24,442 bases of DNA from positions 1 through 24,442 of the forward strand of contig CAZFVM010000009.1 of NCBI GenBank assembly GCA_964522305.1. The letters run 5' to 3'. Within the stretch, counting starts at the first letter, position 1. The number at the start of each line of letters is the position of its first letter. Both the position numbers and the translations under genes were made by a program. Origin of the DNA: UBA1049 sp964522305 (GTDB lineage: Bacteria > Bacillota > Clostridia > Oscillospirales > CAG-382). A model generated the notes under the pieces. The model saw only the letters and a program-made list of their open reading frames with translations. It did not search any database and had not been told where the DNA came from. Below, piece after piece: positions 1-7,388 of this stretch.

Positions 1-589
1 TCAACCATTAAACCCGGTGCAATACGCAACCTTTTATTGGATTGACCCCCATGAAGCTCCTGTCTTTGAGCTTTGTGACACCGTATTCAAAGGCAAGGTT
101 ACCGACATTAAAGAGATTGAACTAAGCTATGAGAATGGCGGTAGTGAGGTCGTAGATTATTCAACCCTGATCGTAGTCACCGTAACGGATGTTTTTTATC
201 AAGAGGACGAGCTGCAACCGGGCAGTACCATCAAGATTTATTCTTCCCTTTCCAGTCGCGATTACCCGGAGGACGAAGTAACCGAACTTTCCGTAAATCG
301 CGAGTATATCTTCTTCACCTCGAACCTGGCAAAAAGTGAGAAGAACCTGCTTGGCTTGGAGCGTATTGCCGATTATGTCTTGTTCTACCCAAAATATTTA
401 CTGCTTGATTGCGAAGACAGCGGTGCAAAAATGGACGGGGTTTTCACAATTTTAGAAAACCCGATTAACACCATTGACAGCACGTTAAACGAGCAATTTG
501 CCACCTCAAAAAACCGAGATGTCCCATTGTTGGAAGAATACATACATGCAAAATCAAAGGAATATTCAGCGTATAAGAACAACAAATAA
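1..589 (+). CDS. Hypothetical protein, 5' end outside window
   Basis: The reading frame is open from the window edge, with no stop before position 17. The GTG at 17 is therefore only the first possible start seen, and the gene probably begins upstream. The visible 190 residues contain a block starting with a CDTVFKGKV-like strand, then VTVTDVFYQ, a G-rich turn, STIKIYSS and REYIFFTSN. That order of strands resembles the OB-like fold of small secreted NTR/TIMP-like domains in Firmicutes lipoproteins. This is a pattern impression, not an identification. If it is such a domain, a signal peptide or lipobox should lie in the missing N-terminus. The C-terminus is lysine-rich and ends 123 bases before a terminator hairpin shared with the convergent gene. 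No specific function can be given. Confidence 0.6.
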   Translation, partial: QPLNPVQYATFYWIDPHEAPVFELCDTVFKGKVTDIKEIELSYENGGSEVVDYSTLIVVTVTDVFYQEDELQPGSTIKIYSSLSSRDYPEDEVTELSVNREYIFFTSNLAKSEKNLLGLERIADYVLFYPKYLLLDCEDSGAKMDGVFTILENPINTIDSTLNEQFATSKNRDVPLLEEYIHAKSKEYSAYKNNK

Positions 590-711
590 TATACAAGAGA
601 CAACGGCATGTCCTCTTCGGCAATTACTTCTTTAATCGCGTTCGTACCGATTATTCCACACTATATCAACCAAAGTGTATTGCAATCTAAATACAGAAGT
701 TAATCAAAAAC

Positions 712-755
712 AAGAGAAGCACCTTTTACAAAAGCGCTTCTCTTATTTTTTCTTT
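712..755. terminator. Bidirectional intrinsic terminator between convergent genes
   Basis: A 9-bp stem is formed by 712-720 and 736-744 (AAGAGAAGC/GCTTCTCTT). The loop can itself pair as CTTTT/AAAAG. On the + strand it is followed by a T-rich tract at 745-755. On the - strand it is followed by a tract complementary to TAATCAAAAACAA. It sits between the convergent genes ending at 589 and 777, so it can stop transcription from both sides. Confidence 0.75.
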
Positions 756-776
756 GTATGTCAGCCGATATCGCTC

Positions 777-1094
777 CTACATAAGCTTTCGTCTTCTTAA
801 GTAGATAAAGGTCCCGGTGATTATTATCAGGACTACGGCTACATTAATCGCTATTATAAGCCCCTGGTCCGAAGGCTTGTCCTCCAAATCTCGGGAGCTC
901 TCCTCAACCTCCGAAACCTCCGCTTGTGCCAATATCTCTGCCAAGTCCTTCGAGGGTGAGTCAACCTCCGTCAAATAATAAGGAGGGTGATTCTGGTGAT
1001 CTCCATCCACCTTCAAGCTACTGGACAGCAAAATCGCTGTAATCAGGGCAAGAGCGACTAAACATACAAGGATTTTTAGTCTAAAATACTTCAT
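777..1094 (-). CDS. Small two-helix membrane protein
   Basis: A 105-residue protein of unknown function. Residues 1-6 are basic and 7-25 hydrophobic (signal peptide or signal anchor). Residues about 28-76 form a polar, acidic, proline-containing segment. Residues 78-99 are a second hydrophobic helix, ending in a basic tail (RRRKLM). The layout suggests an acidic extracytoplasmic segment held by the C-terminal helix. The ATG at 1094 is supported by a GGGGAGG ribosome binding site six bases upstream and by a consensus promoter at 1135-1163. It has the same topology as the neighbouring gene at 1287-2090 but is much shorter, so it may be a partner or a degenerate relative. No family recognised. 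Confidence 0.7.
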   Translation of the reverse strand: MKYFRLKILVCLVALALITAILLSSSLKVDGDHQNHPPYYLTEVDSPSKDLAEILAQAEVSEVEESSRDLEDKPSDQGLIIAINVAVVLIIITGTFIYLRRRKLM

Positions 1095-1134
1095 GCTCTA
1101 CCTCCCCAAATATCGATATTTATAATGCGTTTAT

Positions 1135-1163
1135 ATTATACACACAATTAAAGCATTTGTCAA
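1135..1163 (-). promoter_or_regulatory. Consensus sigma-70/sigma-A promoter
   Basis: On the minus strand TTGACA (1158-1163) and TATAAT (1135-1140) are separated by exactly 17 bases. This is a full match to consensus, about 40 bases upstream of the start codon at 1094. It implies strong separate transcription of the small membrane protein gene. Confidence 0.85.
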
Positions 1164-1225
1164 TGATAAGTTATAGTTTTTCATTATATCTACATATTTT
1201 TATTCACCGCATTTTTTTATATACG

Positions 1226-1256
1226 AAAAAGTTCCGGACTAATCCGGAACTTTTTT
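1226..1256. terminator. Intrinsic terminator
   Basis: A GTTCCGGA/TCCGGAAC stem (1231-1238 with 1243-1250) has a 4-base loop and is flanked by A5 on the left and T6 on the right. It lies 30 bases past the stop codon of the minus-strand surface protein gene. The symmetric A/T flanks allow function in either direction. Confidence 0.85.
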
Positions 1257-1286
1257 GGCTTTTTTCTTAAGTATTTTATTTATACA

Positions 1287-2090
1287 TTAATGTTGTTTCT
1301 TGGATTTCTTTATCACCAAAACTACTACACCTATCAACACCAAAACCCCCGCGACTATACCAATAATCAAAGGGGTGGACATACCTTCATCCTCATCTTT
1401 TGAAGGCGTCGAAGCTTGGTCTTTGGAATCATCCGCAGTATCTTCCCCGGGTTTATCGTCTTCACTTTTATCCTCCGCGGGCTCGCTATCATCCTCGGGT
1501 ACCGACGATTCTTCGATTTGGCTTGACTCGTCGCTTTCTTCGGAGTCGACTTTACTGACATCGGGAGTTTCTACTTCCTCTTCTGTGACGTTACCCAGAT
1601 AAAGAGCAGCTCCTTTATAGAAAATGCTGTTTTCCAGATCGACGTTGATAATGGTCACATACTCCCCTATATTGACTTTCTTGATTATTTCCATGTTGAC
1701 TTCGGACTTTTCCTTCATCCAAGCGCTGTTGGAGTCGTCGTGATGGGCAGCATATATAAATCCCCCCTCAGGTATGACAACCTCTAAGTCATCGGCGAGG
1801 TTCTCTTGAAAGGAGGTAACTTCAAAGACACTTTCTACATTTGTAGGTTTGCAGGTAAACAAGGTTACCCATCGGAAATTTCCGCCGCCGTCGGGGTCGG
1901 ACTTTATTGTGTCGGTCCCGTTAAAGTCTTTGGTAAACACGGTTCCGCTGCCTGCGGTCACCTTGGTGTTTACTGCGGTGATATATAGCGATTCGGTATC
2001 CTCGGCAGACACCCCTATGGCTATTACACCGATTGACAGCAATGTTACTATCAAAACAGCTACCAACATCCTTGATATATTCGTTCTCAT
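1287..2090 (-). CDS. Surface protein with signal peptide, acidic linker and C-terminal membrane anchor
   Basis: A 267-residue protein. Residues 1-29 are a classical signal peptide (likely cleavage after VSA). Residues 30-166 form a beta-rich globular ectodomain of unknown family. Residues about 167-237 are an extremely acidic Ser/Glu/Asp/Pro linker. Residues 239-260 are a transmembrane helix followed by a basic tail (KKSKKQH). No LPXTG motif is present, so anchoring is by the helix and not by sortase. The ATG at 2090 is backed by an AAAGGAAGG ribosome binding site and the promoter at 2131-2160. The linker looks like a cell-wall spacer that exposes the N-terminal domain. Function is unknown, but the topology is clear. 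Confidence 0.8.
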   Translation of the reverse strand: MRTNISRMLVAVLIVTLLSIGVIAIGVSAEDTESLYITAVNTKVTAGSGTVFTKDFNGTDTIKSDPDGGGNFRWVTLFTCKPTNVESVFEVTSFQENLADDLEVVIPEGGFIYAAHHDDSNSAWMKEKSEVNMEIIKKVNIGEYVTIINVDLENSIFYKGAALYLGNVTEEEVETPDVSKVDSEESDESSQIEESSVPEDDSEPAEDKSEDDKPGEDTADDSKDQASTPSKDEDEGMSTPLIIGIVAGVLVLIGVVVLVIKKSKKQH

Positions 2091-2130
2091 GTATATACCT
2101 TCCTTTCAGATTGCATATTTATTACGATTT

Positions 2131-2160
2131 AGTATAACAACAAACCCGTCGTTTTGTCAA
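2131..2160 (-). promoter_or_regulatory. Sigma-70/sigma-A promoter for surface protein gene
   Basis: Minus-strand TTGACA (2155-2160) and TATACT (2131-2136) are 18 bases apart, about 40 bases upstream of the start codon at 2090. The -35 box lies at the edge of an imperfect inverted repeat (2143-2190). Confidence 0.8.
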
Positions 2161-2190
2161 CCTCGATAATCTTGGGGTAAAACACGGGTT
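2143..2190. repeat. Imperfect inverted repeat between mrp and the surface protein gene
   Basis: AACCCGT-C-GTTTT (2143-2155) pairs with AAAAC-ACGGGTT (2179-2190), giving 12 pairs and one bulged base with a loop of about 23 bases. It lies just past the mrp stop codon and overlaps the promoter of the next gene. It could be a weak mrp terminator (no clean T-run follows) or an operator-like structure. Confidence 0.45.
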
Positions 2191-2210
2191 GCAAAATCTG
2201 TACTTTGCTC

Positions 2211-3041
2211 TCAAATCTTCTCGATTTTTGCTACTAAGCTATCCAACCAATCCCCCTCAAAAAGCTCCACCATCCCGCTGTCCACGGCGGCGGTGAGCTT
2301 GGGGTCGATGGGAATATTGGACAAGTTGTCAATTCCGAACTCGGCTGCGATAGCTGCCGCTTCGCTAAGCCCAAAGATGTTGTGTTTGACATCACAGTCC
2401 GGGCACTTGAAGTAGGACATGTTCTCTACCAGTCCCAAAACCGGGATATCCATCATCTTTGCCATCCGTACTGCCTTTGACACTATCATACCCACCAACT
2501 CTTGGGGGGAGGTAACTATAACTATCCCGTCAACCGGTAGGGATTGGAACACGGTCAAGGGTACATCCCCTGTCCCCGGAGGCATATCAACAAACATGAA
2601 ATCTACATCTTTCCAGATAACTTCACCCCAAAACTGTTTGACTGCTCCCGCAAGTATGGGGCCTCGCCAGACCACCGGATCTGTATCGTTTTGTAACAAC
2701 AAATTTATGGACATGACCTGGATTCCGGTCTTGGTCAACACCGGCAAAATAGCCTCTTCATACCCTTGGGCTTTTTCTCTCAGTCCAAAGCTCTTGGGTA
2801 TGGAGGGTCCGGTTATATCCCCGTCCAATATGGCACTGGTATATCCTTTACGGTTTAGCAGTACTGCCAGCAAGGAGGTTACCAGGGATTTACCCACCCC
2901 GCCTTTTCCGCTTACTATCCCGATTACCTTCTTAACCCGACTAAGCTCGTGGGGTTTTTTCAAAAAAGAGGTTTGCTCCTCAGTTCTGTCCGAACAATTC
3001 TCGGCACAGCTACTGCAATCAAAATCACAATTATTGCTCAA
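2211..3041 (-). CDS. mrp: Mrp/NBP35-family iron-sulfur carrier ATPase
   Basis: A cytoplasmic P-loop ATPase of the Mrp/NBP35/ApbC family, which binds a transient Fe-S cluster and delivers it to apo-proteins. The 276 residues show an N-terminal cysteine cluster (C5, C9, C12, C16). The deviant Walker A GKGGVGKS is at 45-52, DGDITGPS at 73-80, the Walker B-like VDMPPGTGD at 151-159, and the cluster-bridging CPDC at 213-216. The start is TTG at 3041. It is supported by an AGAAGGTGAT ribosome binding site and by the position of the N-terminal cysteines. The gene lies 22 bases behind glyS and is probably cotranscribed with it. The family assignment is firm; the client proteins are unknown. Confidence 0.93.
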   Translation of the reverse strand: MSNNCDFDCSSCAENCSDRTEEQTSFLKKPHELSRVKKVIGIVSGKGGVGKSLVTSLLAVLLNRKGYTSAILDGDITGPSIPKSFGLREKAQGYEEAILPVLTKTGIQVMSINLLLQNDTDPVVWRGPILAGAVKQFWGEVIWKDVDFMFVDMPPGTGDVPLTVFQSLPVDGIVIVTSPQELVGMIVSKAVRMAKMMDIPVLGLVENMSYFKCPDCDVKHNIFGLSEAAAIAAEFGIDNLSNIPIDPKLTAAVDSGMVELFEGDWLDSLVAKIEKI

Positions 3042-3063
3042 TTAAATCACCTTCTGTTTCTTT

Positions 3064-4500
3064 TCAATCTTCAAAATTGGGAGGGGTCAACTCAGTCTCA
3101 TACAGTCCCAATCTCGAGTCTATGTATTCATATACTTCTTCTATAGGAATCCTAATCTGTTCCATGGTGTCTCTGTCCCTGACCGTGACTTTGTAATCTT
3201 CCAAGCTGTCAAAGTCAAAGGTTATGCAAAAAGGTGTCCCTATCTCATCCTGACGGCGATATCTCTTACCGATAGAGCCGCTGTCATCAAAGTCCACCAT
3301 AAACCGCTTGGACAAGGTCTGCCAAATCTCTCGCGCCTTTCCGCTTAGCTTCTTGGACAAAGGCAGGATTGCCGCTTTGAAGGGAGCGAGAGCTGGATGT
3401 ATCCTCAACACTGTTCGAATATCCGGCTTTTCGGGGCTGCCGATATCTTCTTCGTCGTAGGCATCCACCAAAAACGCCAAGGCTATCCTGTCGCAACCCA
3501 AAGAGGGCTCTACCACATAGGGCACATATCTGCTATTGGTCTCGGGGTCAAAGAAGGAAAGGTCCTCGCCGGAATGCTTGGAATGGGCTTTTAGGTCAAA
3601 ATCGGTCCTATCCGCTACCCCCCAAAGTTCTCCCCACCCAAAGGGGAACAAAAACTCAAAGTCGGTGGTCGCCACGGAGTAATGGGAAAGCTCGTCCTCT
3701 CCGTGGTCTCTGGTCTTTATATTCTCTTCTCTCAAGCCCATCCCCAGCAAGAACTCCTTGCAATAGGCTTTCCAATAATCAAACCACTCCAGATCGGTAC
3801 CGGGTTTGCAGAAAAACTGCAACTCCATCTGCTCGAACTCCCGAGTCCTAAAGACAAAGTTGCCGGGGGTTATCTCGTTTCTAAAGCTCTTACCTATCTG
3901 TCCAATCCCGAAGGGTACCTTTCTTCTGGTTGTCCGCTGAACGTTCTTGAAGTTTACAAAGATTCCCTGGGCGGTCTCCGGCCTTAAATAGACCTCGGCT
4001 TGACTGTCCTCGGTAACTCCCTGGAAGGTCTTAAACATCATATTGAACTTGCGGATGCCGGTAAAGTCACTCTTGCCGCAGGCGGGGCAGATAACCTTGT
4101 TCTCTGTTATATAATCCGAAAGCTCGCTGTCGGTCTTGCCCTCGGTTTGGTAGTCTATTTCTTTTTTTGTGTTGTAGTCGTCTATCAGTTGGTCTGCCCT
4201 GTGACGCATCTTACAACTTTTGCAATCTATCAGCGGGTCGTTAAAGCTCACCACATGGCCCGATGCCACCCAAACCTCCCTGTTCATCAAAATAGCGCTG
4301 TCAAGCCCCACATTGTGAGGGTTTTCCCGGACAAACTTGCTCCACCAGGCACGCTTAATATTGTTCTTTAGCTCAACCCCCAAGGGCCCGTAATCCCAGG
4401 TGTTGGCAAGACCTCCGTATATCTCACTGCCACTATAAATAAAACCCCTGTTTTTGCAGTAAGCGACTATTTTCTCCATAGGTTTGTTTAGATTATCCAT
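3064..4500 (-). CDS. glyS: Glycyl-tRNA synthetase, alpha2 (single-chain) type
   Basis: Charges tRNA-Gly with glycine in the cytoplasm. The 478 residues match the eukaryote/Gram-positive homodimeric class II enzyme, not the bacterial alpha2beta2 GlyQ/GlyS form. Class II motif 1 is near 24-53 (YGGLANTWDYGPLG). A metal-site pair is formed by CKSC at 93-96 and CPAC at 138-141. RPETAQG is at 173-179, motif 2 spans about 197-226 (GKSFRNEITPGNF), and motif 3 is at 331-344 (EPSLGCDRIALAFL). The anticodon-binding domain runs from about 360 to the end (GSIGKRYRRQDEIGTP). The ATG at 4500 has a GAGAGGAAA ribosome binding site. Only 82 bases separate it from the preceding ABC gene, which is too short for a T-box leader, so it may be transcribed from the upstream operon. 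No residue loss seen. Confidence 0.96.
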   Translation of the reverse strand: MDNLNKPMEKIVAYCKNRGFIYSGSEIYGGLANTWDYGPLGVELKNNIKRAWWSKFVRENPHNVGLDSAILMNREVWVASGHVVSFNDPLIDCKSCKMRHRADQLIDDYNTKKEIDYQTEGKTDSELSDYITENKVICPACGKSDFTGIRKFNMMFKTFQGVTEDSQAEVYLRPETAQGIFVNFKNVQRTTRRKVPFGIGQIGKSFRNEITPGNFVFRTREFEQMELQFFCKPGTDLEWFDYWKAYCKEFLLGMGLREENIKTRDHGEDELSHYSVATTDFEFLFPFGWGELWGVADRTDFDLKAHSKHSGEDLSFFDPETNSRYVPYVVEPSLGCDRIALAFLVDAYDEEDIGSPEKPDIRTVLRIHPALAPFKAAILPLSKKLSGKAREIWQTLSKRFMVDFDDSGSIGKRYRRQDEIGTPFCITFDFDSLEDYKVTVRDRDTMEQIRIPIEEVYEYIDSRLGLYETELTPPNFED

Positions 4501-4582
4501 TTATTGTTTCCTCTCAAAATATTTTTAATATTCAATATATCCCGAAGCAGAGCATGACGCCCGGGTTTTGTACAAGGACGGG

Positions 4583-6793
4583 TTATTCCTCTTTGTTATC
4601 TTCTTTCACCATTTTGCTCATCTGCCTTTGAGCCATGACAAGCTTGTAATATCTGCCCCCGGTCTTCATTAACTCGCTATGGGTGCCCACCTCTTCTATC
4701 TCTCCCTTTTCGAAGACCACCAACTTAGTGGCGTTTCTCAGGGTAGACAGCCTGTGGGCAATGGCAATGGTGGTTCTTCCCTCGCTCAACCGATTGATGG
4801 CATCCTGGATTTGCTTTTCGGTCTCGGTGTCAAGGGCAGCGGTCGCCTCATCAAGTATTAGAATCCTCGGGTTTCGAAGTATGGCACGGGCGATGGCTAT
4901 CCTCTGCCGCTCCCCTCCCGACAGGGTGTGCCCCCTGTCCCCGACATAGGTGTTATACCCGTCGGGCTGCTTCATAATAAACTCGTGGGCGTTGGCAAGC
5001 TTTGCCGCCAATACAACCTCATTGGGGGTGGAGTCCGGCTTTGCATATTTGATGTTGCTAAATATGGTACCGTTAAACAAAAACGTCTCCTGCAGCACCA
5101 CTCCCATTTGGGAGCGCAGGCAGTTTTGGGAATAATCCTTTATATCCTTGCCGTCAACCAGCAAATGCCCGGAGGACAGGTCATAAAGCCGCATTATCAG
5201 GTTTATCGCAGTGGTTTTGCCCACCCCGCTTCTGCCAACCAGCCCCACCATCTCCCCGTTCTTGATAGAAAGGTTTATGTTCTTTAGCACATACTCATAG
5301 CTCGTATATCCAAAGTAAGCGTCTTCAAAATCAATGTTGCCCACAATATCGGTACAGATAGGTTCTGCCGCCTCTTCAAGCTCGCTCTCTTCGTCTAACA
5401 GGTCAAACACCTTTGCTAAGGAAGTGGCAGTCCAAGCAAGTCTCCTGGGAACAAAAGCCATCCAGCGAATGGGACCGTAAATAGTGGCGGCATAGGCGCC
5501 GAACTGAATAAGCTGTCCCAGCTCCATCTCACCTTTTATTATTCTGCTGCCCACCACATATATGACCACAAACTCCCCTATGCCCAGCAAGAAGGAAGCG
5601 AAGGGCACCACCAGGTTCCACAACAACTCGTTTTTCTTTGATATATCGGCGATACGCTTGGCGGATTTTTGGAACCGCTCTTCTTCTTTTTTCTCGGTAC
5701 CAAAGACCTTGACAACCCGCATACCCGACAAGACATCGTGAAGCAACGACCCCAAGTCCGACTCGGTATGCCACTGGCGATGATACAACCGACGGGTGTA
5801 TGACCTTATGCTTTGGAACATCAAGAACAAAAGGGGTACCGGGACCATGATAAGGAGTGTCAGCTTCCAATCCAAGACAAACATCATCACAGTAACGGAT
5901 ATCAAAATCAACATCTGTTGGATTAAGTCCGGCATAAGCTGAACCAAAAAGTCTTTTAGTATATTGGAGTCTCTGGTGATTCGGGTTATCAACTCCCCGG
6001 CAGAGCGGCGGGATATTCCGGACAAGGACAAGGATTGTACTTTTTCGTATAGTTTCTGCCGTATGGATACCAAGACCGCGTTCCCTGTTTTGACCACGAT
6101 TATTCGACGCACCATGTTGGCTAACGCCATTATCAATCCACAAGCGACGATAACCCCTATGTATATCCAAAACTCCCGATACACGGGATTGTCCGCGGTG
6201 ATATAGTCATCTATCAAAACCCTGGTCAAGGCAGGTACCAACACATTTATCCCACTGACCACAAAGAACAAAATACCTGCAAACAACAAGGGCTTGATAT
6301 ATGGTTTGCCATAGGGCAAAAGCCTCAGGAACAGTCTTTTTTTGTCGACACACTTCACACACACGGTGCTCCCGGGCGCCAAGTACTTACCGCACTTCTC
6401 ACAGGACGCATGTTCTTTTATTATAACGGTTATACCTTCTTTGTAAGCCCTTACCCTGTTGACCAAGGTCTGAAGGTTGACCGAGTTTCTCATATCGGAC
6501 CGACAAAGCTCGTAGTCTTCACCGTCTATGGTGTATTCCACAGAAGCACATCCGATATGGTTTACATACCTAATTTCGTCCATCTTGTCTATATCGAACT
6601 CTTCGGTCAAGACCTCCCCTGACGGGGATTTTTTTGCGACAAAAATCATGTTGCGATACAGTATTCCCGCACCGCTCAAAAAATCATTTTGAAAGGAAAG
6701 GTTGAAGTCAAAGCCATAGTCAGCCTTGTCCCCGGCAAGGGACACAACTGTATCTCTGACTATGCTCTGGTCTGTTTTGTCCTTCTTTTTCAT
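4583..6793 (-). CDS. ABC exporter half-transporter with N-terminal extension and zinc ribbon
   Basis: A 736-residue fused membrane/ATPase exporter subunit. Residues 1-125 are a non-membrane N-terminal domain. Residues 131-148 form a ribbon with C131, C134, C145 and C148. Six membrane helices span about 165-450. The nucleotide-binding domain has Walker A GRSGVGKTT at 520-528, signature LSGGE at 624-628, Walker B ILILDE at 644-649 with the catalytic Glu, and switch His 680. All ATPase motifs are intact. It follows the DUF1854 gene by 24 bases and has an AAAAGGA ribosome binding site. With the homologous protein at 7389-9692 it most likely forms a heterodimeric exporter. The substrate is not evident. 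The N-domain (LSGAGILYRNMIFVAKK...) resembles a PH-like or regulatory fold; that is inference. Confidence 0.9.
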   Translation of the reverse strand: MKKKDKTDQSIVRDTVVSLAGDKADYGFDFNLSFQNDFLSGAGILYRNMIFVAKKSPSGEVLTEEFDIDKMDEIRYVNHIGCASVEYTIDGEDYELCRSDMRNSVNLQTLVNRVRAYKEGITVIIKEHASCEKCGKYLAPGSTVCVKCVDKKRLFLRLLPYGKPYIKPLLFAGILFFVVSGINVLVPALTRVLIDDYITADNPVYREFWIYIGVIVACGLIMALANMVRRIIVVKTGNAVLVSIRQKLYEKVQSLSLSGISRRSAGELITRITRDSNILKDFLVQLMPDLIQQMLILISVTVMMFVLDWKLTLLIMVPVPLLFLMFQSIRSYTRRLYHRQWHTESDLGSLLHDVLSGMRVVKVFGTEKKEEERFQKSAKRIADISKKNELLWNLVVPFASFLLGIGEFVVIYVVGSRIIKGEMELGQLIQFGAYAATIYGPIRWMAFVPRRLAWTATSLAKVFDLLDEESELEEAAEPICTDIVGNIDFEDAYFGYTSYEYVLKNINLSIKNGEMVGLVGRSGVGKTTAINLIMRLYDLSSGHLLVDGKDIKDYSQNCLRSQMGVVLQETFLFNGTIFSNIKYAKPDSTPNEVVLAAKLANAHEFIMKQPDGYNTYVGDRGHTLSGGERQRIAIARAILRNPRILILDEATAALDTETEKQIQDAINRLSEGRTTIAIAHRLSTLRNATKLVVFEKGEIEEVGTHSELMKTGGRYYKLVMAQRQMSKMVKEDNKEE

Positions 6794-6817
6794 TCAAAAT
6801 CCTTTTTGTTAGATAGT

Positions 6818-7378
6818 TTACAGATAAAGCTCGATTCTTTTATAGCTCTTTCTGTCAAGCTTTAAGGTGTCTTTTATGCTAAAACGATTGCCGTCCACAT
6901 CGGTGAGCACCAACCTGGTGTCACTGACCCTGGAAATATTCCTATAAGTGTCCTGCATAGAAAAGGTCATCTTCCCCTTGTCGGTCAATACCTCCCAGTA
7001 AGAAAACCCCAGTCGTTCTTTAAGAGACAAGATTTTTTCTATCTCGGGACACAGGTATTTTTGTTCCAGCGAGTCTCGGACCACGGAGGCGTCTGCCTCC
7101 CGCAAATCCTCTATCCTGCGGATAACGCCGTATTCCTTCCCCTCTTTGTCCAGCACCGATATATATTCGTCCGGGGTGTCAAAGGGGAACATCCTATGGA
7201 AATAAACCCTGCCCAGGTCCTGCCATATCGGGGTATCGTCAACCTCTTCGGCAAGGTCGTCGCTTTTTATCGGGGGCATAAAAGCCTCCATAACCGCAAA
7301 GCCGTTTTTGCTCTTGGTTATCTTCGCGTTTTCTTTATCAAAGTAGTGTATGGTGGCTAAATCCAAAAAGTTTTCCAT
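6818..7378 (-). CDS. DUF1854 protein, ABC-transporter associated
   Basis: A 186-residue soluble protein matching the DUF1854 pattern: RVYFHRMFPFDTPDEYISVLD, then an EYGVIRRIEDL block, a KYLCPEI...I core and a basic C-terminal WEVLTDKG...VLTDVDG region. DUF1854 is known mainly as a domain attached to, or encoded beside, ABC exporter ATPases, so it is probably a cytoplasmic accessory or regulatory part of this transporter. A frame-extending TTG exists at 7399, but the ATG at 7378 is better. It is preceded by TAGGAGTG at the right distance, and that sequence contains the stop codon of the upstream ABC gene. It lies between the two half-transporter genes, ten bases after the first. Related DUF1854/ABC pairs have been linked to cyanophycin metabolism in Proteobacteria, but no cyanophycin gene is visible here. 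Confidence 0.85.
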   Translation of the reverse strand: MENFLDLATIHYFDKENAKITKSKNGFAVMEAFMPPIKSDDLAEEVDDTPIWQDLGRVYFHRMFPFDTPDEYISVLDKEGKEYGVIRRIEDLREADASVVRDSLEQKYLCPEIEKILSLKERLGFSYWEVLTDKGKMTFSMQDTYRNISRVSDTRLVLTDVDGNRFSIKDTLKLDRKSYKRIELYL

Positions 7379-7388
7379 ATCTTCACTC

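Noticed and set aside
608..703. 31-codon plus-strand ORF after the first gene
   Set aside because: Weak ribosome binding site, no recognisable features, and it lies in the trailer just before a terminator; most likely chance.
1300..1602. Ser-rich plus-strand ORF
   Set aside because: It is the antisense of the acidic Glu/Asp/Ser linker of the surface protein; codon-composition shadow.
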